Assembly (NCBI GenBank): GCA_016215715.1
Contig: JACRIG010000094.1
Location: 1 to 6,258 of the forward strand
Origin: Candidatus Peregrinibacteria bacterium
Lineage (GTDB): Bacteria; Patescibacteriota; Gracilibacteria; Peribacterales; Peribacteraceae
Reading direction: 5' to 3'
DNA: 6,258 nucleotides
The notes under the pieces were generated by a model. It was not told the DNA's origin. It saw nothing but the letters and a program-made list of their open reading frames with translations, and did no database searches. Within the stretch, counting starts at the first letter, position 1. The number at the start of each line of letters is the position of its first letter. Made by a program: the position numbers and the translations under genes. Below, piece after piece: positions 1 through 5,096 of the stretch.

Positions 1-1309
1 GGAGCACAGCGATCTCCGGATACTGCAGGAGGAATGCATTGGTCTCTGCATTGATTTCTTGATCCGTTAATTCTTCATCCGCTTCCTTTTGAGGAATCAG
101 AATCTTGTCGTTACGATGCGACTTCAGGTAATTCCGCATCGTTGCGAGATCCGGATGAGAGGGGAATTGCTCGGCAAGTACACCGATGAGGCGCTCGGCG
201 TCGTACCAATCTTTTGCGTCGAATGCGTGATGAACGTCTCCACAGAGGCGGGGCGCATCCTTTCCTTCCGGATGGAGCCGTGCTTTGAGCATGTCCACGT
301 ACACTCTGCGCTGGGGATATTCCTTCTGCAGGAAATCCTCGGGCGTACAGGGTGTGAATCCGCGCGGAAGGCCCGTCTTTTTCAGCTCAGTGTGCAGTGC
401 ATCGTAGCTCTCCCGCGCTTCCTTCCAGTTTTTCCGGAAGGGGACGACGATGTCGCGGAAGTACGTACGTGCGTCGTCGAGCGATTTGCCGGTGAATGCA
501 CGCTTCATCCACGCGCCGATCTTGTTTCGTGCCATCCATCCGTTGTCCGCCGCTTCGCGCAGGAATCCGCGCACCACTCCATAGAATTTGCTGCCTTCCG
601 TCTCCGCTCCGGGGCGTTTCTTCCAGCTCTTCTTCCTGTTTTTGAGCGCCTTGAGCGCCGTCGTGACGAGTGTGCGTCGCGCAGGGAATTTTGCATTTTT
701 GAATTCTGCAGTCTCGAGCGCTGCGAGTGAAGGCAGATCGCGGCCCGTGACGCCGAGTGCCGCCGCCTGCGCCTGCACTTCGCACAGATCGCTACGGAGT
801 TTCTTCCAGTCCTCACGCAGCTTCGGCAATTTGCTCCCGAGGAATTCGGTGATTGAGCGCCGCGCCTCCGTCCAGTCTTTGGCGTTCTTGCGCTTCTTCA
901 GACGGGCGCGCCACCGTTCCATGCTTGCGGCGGACATATCATCTCCCTTGGCGCTGATCACTTCCTTCATCACGCGTGACCCGAGCGCGGCCGTCTCGCG
1001 GACGAAGTTGCGTGCATGATCAAGCATCTTCGGCACCTCGCGCATCTCCTCCGCATGAGTTTTGAAGTGTGCCTGATCGAGTGCGCTGTCGGAGAGTCCA
1101 GCCATGAAATCTTTCAGATCCTTCATCACCATGACGCTTTCCTTATCCGCGACGGCACCGGCGAGGACATCGAAACACTGATTGCGGACCCTGCTGCGCA
1201 TTGCCGCCTGTTCGGATCTGATCTCGCCTTCAGAGTCCCGGACATCATCAAAATCCTCACGCTGTCGGGCTGAGGAAATGGGCCGTTTGTTGACGGTTGT
1301 TGGCGTCAT
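1..1309 (-). CDS. Large charged, helical protein of unknown function (3' end beyond left edge)
   Basis: The minus strand is open for 436 codons from ATG at 1309-1307 to the left edge without a stop, so the C-terminus lies outside the window. The start is chosen as the first ATG of this frame (protein begins MTPTTVNKRP); no Shine-Dalgarno precedes it. I do not recognise the family. The product is soluble-looking, with no signal peptide or membrane segment, rich in Lys, Arg, Glu and Asp, and probably mostly alpha-helical. Residues about 134-221 resemble residues about 264-345: both have an AR..(I/F) then W(K)K(E/L) helix and end in a (F/Y)P.RR segment. A third AKDW.(D/E)A motif at 364-371 echoes AKDW at 143-146. 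This points to internal duplication of a helical, perhaps TPR-like, module. Plus-strand frames across this region look like shadows. That it is a gene is fairly sure; its function is unknown. Confidence 0.8.
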   Translation of the reverse strand, partial: MTPTTVNKRPISSARQREDFDDVRDSEGEIRSEQAAMRSRVRNQCFDVLAGAVADKESVMVMKDLKDFMAGLSDSALDQAHFKTHAEEMREVPKMLDHARNFVRETAALGSRVMKEVISAKGDDMSAASMERWRARLKKRKNAKDWTEARRSITEFLGSKLPKLREDWKKLRSDLCEVQAQAAALGVTGRDLPSLAALETAEFKNAKFPARRTLVTTALKALKNRKKSWKKRPGAETEGSKFYGVVRGFLREAADNGWMARNKIGAWMKRAFTGKSLDDARTYFRDIVVPFRKNWKEARESYDALHTELKKTGLPRGFTPCTPEDFLQKEYPQRRVYVDMLKARLHPEGKDAPRLCGDVHHAFDAKDWYDAERLIGVLAEQFPSHPDLATMRNYLKSHRNDKILIPQKEADEELTDQEINAETNAFLLQYPEIAVL

Positions 1310-1422
1310 CGACTGTGCAGTCTGAAGGAGGAATCCATGAGAGGCAAGTGTCTTACTCCACAATCTGTTGTGTGTCGTACATGTGTGAAACACTACCCGT
1401 TCCCCCTCTCCCCATTTTCTTT

Positions 1423-1510
1423 CCCCTCCCCCCGAGAGGGAGGGCCAGGGAGGGGGGGCTACGTGTCCGCGGGCGGCCCCTCATCCCAACCTTCTCCCTA
1501 TGGGAGAAGG
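1423..1510. repeat. Inverted pair of G/C-rich palindromes (REP-doublet-like)
   Basis: Two palindromes face each other across a short GC-rich spacer. The first has arms CCCTCCC (1424-1430) and GGGAGGG (1438-1444). The second has perfect 9-bp arms CCTTCTCCC (1490-1498) and GGGAGAAGG (1502-1510) around a TAT loop. The tail of the first (GGGAGGGCCAGGGAGGGGG) resembles the reverse complement of the head of the second (GGGAGAAGGTTGGGATGAGGGG), so the unit is present twice in inverted orientation. This is the architecture of REP doublets (REPINs) and small MITE-like elements. No terminal duplication or transposase is visible. Its end lies 7 bases from the dcd extended -10. Confidence 0.6.
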
Positions 1511-1517
1511 AGTTTTG

Positions 1518-1526
1518 TGCTATCCT
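1518..1526 (+). promoter_or_regulatory. Extended -10 promoter candidate for dcd
   Basis: TGC-TATCCT matches the TGn-TAnnnT extended -10 pattern and ends 8 bases before the dcd ATG. No convincing -35 lies at the usual spacing, which an extended -10 can tolerate. Transcription would begin at or within a few bases of the ATG, giving a leaderless or nearly leaderless mRNA. It abuts the palindromic repeat upstream. Confidence 0.45.
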
Positions 1527-1534
1527 CCCCCCGT

Positions 1535-2137
1535 ATGATCCTCTCCGACCGTGACATCAAAGCTGCCATCGCCTCGGGACGCGTGAAAATCGAGAGCGAC
1601 CAGCCCGAAATGTTCTGGCACATTCATGCCAGCAGCATGGATCTGCGGCTCGGGAACGTTTTCAAGCTGTATGACCACAGCAAATTCGCGATCCTCGACC
1701 CCAAGCGTCCGGAAACCTTTCAGGGCAACATGCGGACGATCAATGTTCCCGAAGGCGAGCCCTTCATCGTCCAGCCGGGGGAATTCATCCTTGGTGTTAC
1801 GAAGGAAAGCATCACCGTCCCCGATGATCTCGTCGTCCGTGTAGAGGGACGGAGCAGCTTAGGAAGACTCGGTATCATCGTGCACTCCACCGCAGGCTTC
1901 GTCGACCCCGGCTTCTCCGGAACCATCACCCTTGAAATCAGTAACCTCAACCGTATGCCCGTCGCCCTCTACCCCGGCATGCGCGTCTGCCAGCTCGCAT
2001 TTGAAATGATGACGAGCCCCGCCGAAACTCCGTACAACGCAAAGCCGGGAAGTAAGTATCAGGGGCAGATTTTGCCGGAGGAAAGCAGACTCACGAACGA
2101 TGCGGAGTTTGTGAGGTCGGGTGGAGGGGTGATGTAA
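1535..2137 (+). CDS. dcd: dCTP deaminase (dcd/dut-type trimeric fold)
   Basis: This gene encodes a 200-residue cytosolic enzyme that converts dCTP to dUTP and ammonia, feeding dTMP synthesis; some family members also cleave dUTP to dUMP. Visible family motifs are SSMDLRLG (33-40), GRSSLGRLG (105-113), the HSTAGFVDPGFSGT core (117-130) followed by LEISN with the probable catalytic Glu134, and the C-terminal GSKYQGQ lid segment (172-178). The length matches the family (about 190-205). The frame is open back to an ATG at 1337, but the start at 1535 is chosen because MILSD aligns with family N-termini and the 66 extra codons translate the palindromic repeat. No Shine-Dalgarno is present; a -10-like box sits 8 bases upstream. 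Mono- or bifunctional DCD/DUT cannot be settled by eye. Confidence 0.95.
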   Translation: MILSDRDIKAAIASGRVKIESDQPEMFWHIHASSMDLRLGNVFKLYDHSKFAILDPKRPETFQGNMRTINVPEGEPFIVQPGEFILGVTKESITVPDDLVVRVEGRSSLGRLGIIVHSTAGFVDPGFSGTITLEISNLNRMPVALYPGMRVCQLAFEMMTSPAETPYNAKPGSKYQGQILPEESRLTNDAEFVRSGGGVM

Positions 2138-2142
2138 AAAAA

Positions 2143-2243
2143 CCAAAAGCCAGAAGCCAAATGCCAAGAAAATTAGAAGGTCGAAGTTTTTTACTTCAGC
2201 TTTCATCTTTGTTCTTTCTTGGGTTTTGGCTTTTGGTATTTGG
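2143..2243. repeat. Inverted heptamer arrays (CCAARAN-type) forming a long imperfect hairpin
   Basis: The left arm (2143-2172) is four head-to-tail heptamers: CCAAAAG, CCAGAAG, CCAAATG, CCAAGAA. The right arm (2214-2243) carries the reverse complement of a similar array: CCAAATA, CCAAAAG, CCAAAAC, CCAAGAA. The arms pair at 24 of 30 positions around a 41-base centre, which holds a small GAAGT/ACTTC stem (2183-2197) with a five-T loop. The element starts 5 bases after the dcd stop and its right arm covers the -35 region of the tRNA. It could act as a transcript-end structure or be a small mobile repeat; no transposase is visible. Confidence 0.65.
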
Positions 2244-2259
2244 CATTTCCGCATACAAT
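2232..2259 (+). promoter_or_regulatory. Promoter candidate for tRNA-Val
   Basis: A -10-like TACAAT (2254-2259) lies 11 bases before the mature tRNA 5' end, predicting a transcript start about 5 bases upstream of the tRNA. A weak -35-like TTTGGT (2232-2237) sits 16 bases further upstream, inside the right arm of the heptamer repeat. Confidence 0.45.
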
Positions 2260-2270
2260 TTGCACGCTCT

Positions 2271-2347
2271 GGACGATTAGCTCAGCTGGTTAGAGCGTGC
2301 GATTCACATTCGCAAGGTCACTGGTTCGAACCCAGTATCGTCCACCA
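2271..2347 (+). tRNA. tRNA-Val (anticodon CAC), CCA encoded
   Basis: A complete cloverleaf can be drawn. The acceptor arms GGACGAT and ATCGTCC are perfectly paired. The D arm is GCTC/GAGC around AGCTGGTTA. The anticodon stem TGCGA/TCGCA encloses TTCACAT, so the anticodon is CAC, reading the valine codon GUG. The variable loop is AGGTC, the T arm is ACTGG/CCAGT around TTCGAAC, the discriminator base is A, and the 3' CCA is encoded (2345-2347). It is a single tRNA, not a cluster. It stands after the inverted heptamer arrays and before the AT-rich promoter of the next gene. Confidence 0.97.
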
Positions 2348-2351
2348 GAAT

Positions 2352-2379
2352 TTGACAGATAATATATCTATTATATTAT
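2352..2379 (+). promoter_or_regulatory. Sigma70-type promoter with dyad operator-like repeat, before the 2386 gene
   Basis: A perfect TTGACA -35 (2352-2357) is followed after 16 bases by TATTAT (2374-2379), which ends 6 bases before the ATG at 2386, so transcription should start at the start codon. A perfect 8-bp inverted repeat, ATAATATA (2359-2366) and TATATTAT (2372-2379) with a 5-base centre, fills the spacer and covers the -10. This is where a repressor dimer could bind. The stretch 2348-2385 is strikingly AT-rich for this window. Confidence 0.65.
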
Positions 2380-2385
2380 AAAATC

Positions 2386-2703
2386 ATGTCAGCTCATCCG
2401 CTTCCAGAGGAACCAATGAACGATTTGCTTCGTCGTCTTGGTGCGGATCCCGATAATCCGCCGCCGAAGCCTGAGAATATGAACATCGATGTCGGTAGCG
2501 TAAGCAGTACCGACCTCATTCGCGGTCCTGTGACGATGACGATTTGCAATCGCGAGCGGTGCGTGACGTTCAAACTCATGAACATCGACGCTGACGCCGC
2601 TCTGGATGCAGAACGAATAGCGATTGAACGGAAAATGACAACAACCGCACAGATGATTGAGCTGCTGCAATTTTTGAGTGCATCAAAGGAAGAGTCATAT
2701 TGA
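2386..2703 (+). CDS. Small hypothetical protein
   Basis: This gene encodes 105 residues that I do not recognise. The N-terminal third is Pro/Asn/Asp-rich and probably flexible (about residues 20-33). A compact part follows, with a likely beta strand pair around VTMTICNRERCVTFKLMNI (49-67; Cys53 and Cys59) and then two acidic or amphipathic helices to the end. There is no signal peptide or membrane segment. The ATG at 2386 is chosen because a strong promoter ends 6 bases upstream, implying a leaderless start. A second possible start is Met11 at 2416, which has an AGAGGA Shine-Dalgarno-like sequence 4 bases upstream. The stop (TGA 2701-2703) is 42 bases before the pseudouridine synthase, in the same frame. 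An opposite-strand frame over the same DNA has no support. The gene is probably real; its function is unknown. Confidence 0.65.
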   Translation: MSAHPLPEEPMNDLLRRLGADPDNPPPKPENMNIDVGSVSSTDLIRGPVTMTICNRERCVTFKLMNIDADAALDAERIAIERKMTTTAQMIELLQFLSASKEESY

Positions 2704-2732
2704 GGCGACTGTTCCGCGTCCTGTCTCCGGAG

Positions 2733-2738
2733 TACGAT
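2733..2738 (+). promoter_or_regulatory. -10-like box before the pseudouridine synthase gene
   Basis: TACGAT ends 7 bases before the ATG at 2746, matching the spacing seen before other starts in this window. No good -35 is visible, so the gene may instead be co-transcribed with the 2386 gene. No Shine-Dalgarno at usable spacing is present; the nearest GGAG is 13 bases upstream. Confidence 0.35.
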
Positions 2739-2745
2739 TCAGCAG

Positions 2746-3411
2746 ATGGACCCCAAGCGCACGCTCTACACCGACAACGATCTTTTGGTTGTGAACAAAC
2801 TGGCGGGGGAGCTGGTGGTCGCGGCCGAGAAACTGACGGCGGCGGATCGGGGGAATCTTCCGCTCTATGATTTTTTGCACAAAGATAATCCGGGACTGCG
2901 CGTCGTGCATCGTCTCGACTTCGGAACGTCGGGCGTGATTGTGTTCGCACGGAAGGCGGAGGTAGTGAAGAAGATCCGCGATTCAAAATTTGAAGGATGG
3001 AAGAAGTGCTACCGCATGATCGTGCACGGCAAATTGGAGGCAAAAACGGGCACGATCACCAAAGCCCTCCCCGCGCGCACGCACGACGTGATGGTTGAGG
3101 CGGTGACGCACTATCGCGTCCTCGCGGTGCTCGGCGACTACAGTTTCGTCGAGACGCAGATTGATACCGGCCGCAAGCATCAGATCCGTCAGCACATGGC
3201 GGGCATCCATCATCCCCTCGTTCTCGATCCTCTCTACGGCGACCCGCGCCGCGACCGGCCCTTTAAGAAGAAGTTCAGGTACCGCAAATTTTTCCTCCAT
3301 GCCTTCAGTCTCGATTTCCCGCATCCGGTGACGGGGAAAATGATTCATGTCGAGGCACCGCTGCCGAAGGCCTTCGATGAGGCGCTTCAGAAGTTGCGGT
3401 CGCGGAAGTAG
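2746..3411 (+). CDS. RluA-family RNA pseudouridine synthase
   Basis: This gene encodes 221 residues. The enzyme isomerises specific uridines in rRNA and/or tRNA to pseudouridine. Family motifs are clear: the strand DNDLLVVNKLAGELV (10-24), the catalytic loop HRLDFGTSG (55-63) with nucleophile Asp58, TGRKHQIRQHMA (141-152), DPLYGDP (161-167) and the final LHAFSLDFPHP (184-194). The usual catalytic-loop form is HRLD(R/K)(D/E)TSG, so Phe59-Gly60 here is a variant. There is no N-terminal S4 domain, and the length resembles the short RluA/TruC-like members. Which RNA position is modified cannot be read from the sequence. The stop is TAG (3409-3411), only 20 bases before trpS. The ATG is the first in the frame after the preceding TGA, and MDPKRTLYTDND fits the family N-terminus. 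Confidence 0.93.
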   Translation: MDPKRTLYTDNDLLVVNKLAGELVVAAEKLTAADRGNLPLYDFLHKDNPGLRVVHRLDFGTSGVIVFARKAEVVKKIRDSKFEGWKKCYRMIVHGKLEAKTGTITKALPARTHDVMVEAVTHYRVLAVLGDYSFVETQIDTGRKHQIRQHMAGIHHPLVLDPLYGDPRRDRPFKKKFRYRKFFLHAFSLDFPHPVTGKMIHVEAPLPKAFDEALQKLRSRK

Positions 3412-3416
3412 AGGCG

Positions 3417-3425
3417 TGGTACACT
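3417..3425 (+). promoter_or_regulatory. Extended -10 promoter candidate for trpS
   Basis: TGG-TACACT is an extended -10 (TGn-TAnnnT) ending exactly 6 bases before the trpS ATG, so the mRNA would start at or beside the A of the start codon. A TTGCGG lies upstream (3394-3399), but the 20-base spacing is too long for a normal -35. It lies in the short gap after the pseudouridine synthase stop. Confidence 0.5.
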
Positions 3426-3431
3426 CGTGCC

Positions 3432-4091
3432 ATGCGCTCCCTATCGGGCATCCAGCCATCGGGACAGTTACATCTTGGTAATTACCTCGGGTATGTGCGG
3501 CCAAATATTGAACGACACAAGACGGTCGACATCGGTTTCATCATGATTGCTGATTTGCATGCACTCACGACGGTGCAGGATCCGGAGAAATTAAAAGCGA
3601 ACATCAACGACATGATGCTCGATCTGCTCTGCTGCGGATTTGATTTCTCTAAGACCGTCATTTTCCGCCAGTCACTCATTCCCGAACACGCTGAACTCAT
3701 GTGGATCCTTGCGACCGTTTCACCGATGGGACTTCTGGAGCGTGCGGTCAGTTACAAGGAAAAAGTGGAGAGGGGTATCGGGGGTTCAGTCGGCCTCTTT
3801 GCGTACCCTGTCCTGCAGACGGCCGATATCGTTCTCTACGAGGTCAATAAAGTGCCGGTAGGGAAAGATCAGCAGCAGCATGTAGAAATCGCACGCGACA
3901 TTGCGATCAAATTTAACAATACGTACGGCGACATTCTCATTGTGCCGGAAGGGGAGGTGCAGAAAGAAGTTGCCGTTGTTCCCGGCACTGACGGCCAGAA
4001 GATGAGTAAGAGCTATGGAAATACCATCACGCTCTTTGGTCCGGAAGCTGACATAAAGAAAGCGATCATGGGGATCAAGACAGATTCATAG
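3432..4091 (+). CDS. trpS: Tryptophanyl-tRNA synthetase, N-terminal catalytic part up to an in-frame amber codon
   Basis: TrpRS is a cytosolic class I aminoacyl-tRNA synthetase that charges tRNA-Trp. This 219-residue segment has the start GIQPSGQLHLGNYLG with the HIGH-like HLGN (14-17), the Rossmann-fold core, the tryptophan/ATP-pocket region YPVLQTADIVLY and KVPVGKDQQQHVE, and the GQKMSKSYGN signature. It ends at TAG (4089-4091) immediately after KTDS, a point inside the conserved family sequence. The same frame then continues with GAFDPKDPDTC and the whole C-terminal helical domain to TAA at 4392-4394; together this makes a 320-codon frame of normal TrpRS length. No frameshift is needed, only one sense codon in place of TAG. 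A truncated product would keep both nucleotide-binding signatures but lose the anticodon-recognition domain. The start has no Shine-Dalgarno but has an extended -10 six bases upstream. Confidence 0.93.
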   Translation: MRSLSGIQPSGQLHLGNYLGYVRPNIERHKTVDIGFIMIADLHALTTVQDPEKLKANINDMMLDLLCCGFDFSKTVIFRQSLIPEHAELMWILATVSPMGLLERAVSYKEKVERGIGGSVGLFAYPVLQTADIVLYEVNKVPVGKDQQQHVEIARDIAIKFNNTYGDILIVPEGEVQKEVAVVPGTDGQKMSKSYGNTITLFGPEADIKKAIMGIKTDS

Positions 4092-4394
4092 GGTGCGTTC
4101 GATCCCAAAGACCCCGATACCTGCACCGTGTACCAGATCCACAAACTTCTTCTTACGAAGGAGGAAGCAAAGGCACTCGCGGATGACTATCGGTCTGGCC
4201 TGTCGTACGGGGACGCGAAGAAAAAACTGCTGACTGCGTTTCTGGATCACTTCGGGCCGATGCGCGCGAAGCGTGCGGAGCTGGCGAAGAAGCCCGCAGA
4301 AGCTGAGGCGATGCTCATGGAGGGTGCAAAGAAAGCGTCCGGCATTGCCTCCAAAACCATGGAACGGGTCCGCAAAGCGGTCGGATTGCGGTAA
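4092..4394 (+). pseudogene. trpS: C-terminal domain of trpS, continuing in frame after the amber codon
   Basis: These 100 codons directly follow the TAG in the same frame and encode the rest of TrpRS. They begin with GAFDPKDPDTCTVYQIHKLL, the usual junction to the helical domain. Next comes the helical anticodon-binding region with SYGDAKKKLL, and the end is EGAKKASGIASKTMERVRKAVGL, a typical TrpRS C-terminus. Translation could restart only at GTG 4128, which would drop the first 12 codons; no Shine-Dalgarno or convincing promoter precedes it. The sequence is undegraded, so the interruption is recent, suppressed by readthrough, or an artefact of sequencing or assembly. I label it a pseudogene fragment only because of the stop; it may be part of a functional protein. 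Confidence 0.8.
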
Positions 4395-4414
4395 AAGGGG
4401 TGAAATGCTATAAT
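4386..4414 (+). promoter_or_regulatory. Strong promoter before the membrane-anchored protein gene
   Basis: TTGCGG (4386-4391), 17 bases, then TATAAT (4409-4414) preceded by TGC form a near-ideal sigma70-type promoter with an extended -10. The -35 overlaps the last codons of trpS. Initiation near 4421 would give a leader of about 15 bases without a Shine-Dalgarno before ATG 4436. A second TACACA box (4422-4427) ends 8 bases before the ATG and could give a near-leaderless start. Confidence 0.65.
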
Positions 4415-4435
4415 AACGGGGTACACAAACATCCT

Positions 4436-5038
4436 ATGAAAAACCACGTTTACAGTCTCAGTTTGGTCGCGATTGCGTCATTCATTGCGCTGCCGCTCAG
4501 TCTTCTGATGCAGCTGGGGGCGTTTCAGTCCGCGCATCTGACTGGCAGTGTCACGGGTACGTCCGCAGTGAAAAATGTGCGGGAGACGGCGCGTAACTAC
4601 CGCGCGACGATGATTCAGGAGACGATCCGGTATCAGCAAGTCCGCGAGAAGTGCAGCGATCGTTTCCGGGTCGACCCGACATTTGTCTGTCCCGACTTCA
4701 ATGATCGCAGCGCTATCCGTGCGTTCCTGCTGAGTCCCGAGACGGTCGCTGCGACGCATGCAGCCGCAACTGAGGATGAAGAAGTCACTCTCGCGTACGA
4801 CGGACTTGCCGATGATGACAAGAGCCGCATGACGCGTTACCTGAATGCGGGTACGTGTCCGGACAGTCTGAAGCAGTACACTGCCGGATTCTACGATCTC
4901 TGCAAAAAGATGCTCACGACCACCATGACGCGCGGCGAGCGCAGGCACATTCCGCAGATGATGGAAATACAGCGAAAGGTGAAGATGACGGTCGAACAGC
5001 GCCGTCTGGAGAGACTGGCGAAACAGAAGGGAAAGTAA
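4436..5038 (+). CDS. Hypothetical membrane-anchored or exported protein with four cysteines
   Basis: This gene encodes 200 residues that I do not recognise. The N-terminus MKNH is followed by a hydrophobic segment at about 7-28 that reads as a signal peptide or an N-terminal membrane anchor. No lipobox cysteine follows it, so it is not an obvious lipoprotein. The remainder should lie outside the membrane. It carries four cysteines in two close pairs (Cys73/Cys85 and Cys141/Cys156), which could form disulfides, an acidic stretch (112-129), and a strongly basic, probably helical tail (about 168-200). An upstream in-frame GTG at 4400 is rejected as the start because TATAAT lies within that extension. 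The gene has its own promoter and is followed by a strong hairpin, so it appears to be a single-gene transcription unit. Confidence 0.8.
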   Translation: MKNHVYSLSLVAIASFIALPLSLLMQLGAFQSAHLTGSVTGTSAVKNVRETARNYRATMIQETIRYQQVREKCSDRFRVDPTFVCPDFNDRSAIRAFLLSPETVAATHAAATEDEEVTLAYDGLADDDKSRMTRYLNAGTCPDSLKQYTAGFYDLCKKMLTTTMTRGERRHIPQMMEIQRKVKMTVEQRRLERLAKQKGK

Positions 5039-5057
5039 ATAACCACTATGCAATTTC

Positions 5058-5089
5058 CCGTAGCGGGGAGCACGTACTCCCCGCTACGG
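5058..5089. terminator. Perfect 13-bp hairpin, probable terminator of the upstream gene
   Basis: CCGTAGCGGGGAG (5058-5070) pairs perfectly with CTCCCCGCTACGG (5077-5089) around a CACGTA loop. It starts 19 bases after the stop of the membrane-anchored protein gene and ends 7 bases before the maf GTG. The downstream tract is only TATTTCC, so it is a poor classical U-run, and the structure could also regulate maf. ATTTCC occurs on both sides of the hairpin. Confidence 0.6.
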
Positions 5090-5090
5090 T
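5085..5090 (+). promoter_or_regulatory. Possible -10 box for maf inside the hairpin arm
   Basis: TACGGT fits TAnnnT and ends 6 bases before the GTG at 5097, the same spacing as before trpS and the 2386 gene. It lies within the right arm of the hairpin and no -35 is recognised, so the support is positional only. Confidence 0.25.
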
Positions 5091-5096
5091 ATTTCC

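Noticed and set aside
387..816. Minus-strand frames 387-785 and 505-816
   Set aside because: They are Arg/Ser-rich out-of-frame readings of the same minus-strand gene.
89..1273. Several plus-strand open frames (89-730, 588-1019, 1016-1273)
   Set aside because: They lie antisense to the uninterrupted 436-codon minus-strand frame, show no recognisable protein character, and the first and last share its codon phase, which commonly gives mirror ORFs.
2271..2400. tRNA 3' end as an integration (att) site
   Set aside because: I found no duplicate of the tRNA 3' end within the window, and no integrase or phage-like gene nearby.
2386..3411. UGA reassigned to glycine, which would fuse the 2386 gene to the pseudouridine synthase (same frame, one TGA between)
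   Set aside because: No in-frame TGA occurs at conserved glycines in dcd, trpS, maf, the pseudouridine synthase or the IMPase; their glycines use GGN codons. Both genes also have their own plausible starts.
2576..3504. Minus-strand frames over the pseudouridine synthase (2576-3043, 2695-2910, 2983-3504)
   Set aside because: They are antisense shadows of a clearly conserved enzyme.
3409..4091. Genome-wide reassignment of TAG as a sense codon
   Set aside because: The pseudouridine synthase ends sensibly at TAG 3409-3411. Reading through it would produce a 45-codon tail overlapping trpS in another frame. One internal TAG is not enough evidence.
4400..4435. GTG 4400 as start of the membrane-anchored protein
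   Set aside because: The extra 12 codons contain the TATAAT promoter box and would put charged and polar residues ahead of a normal signal sequence.
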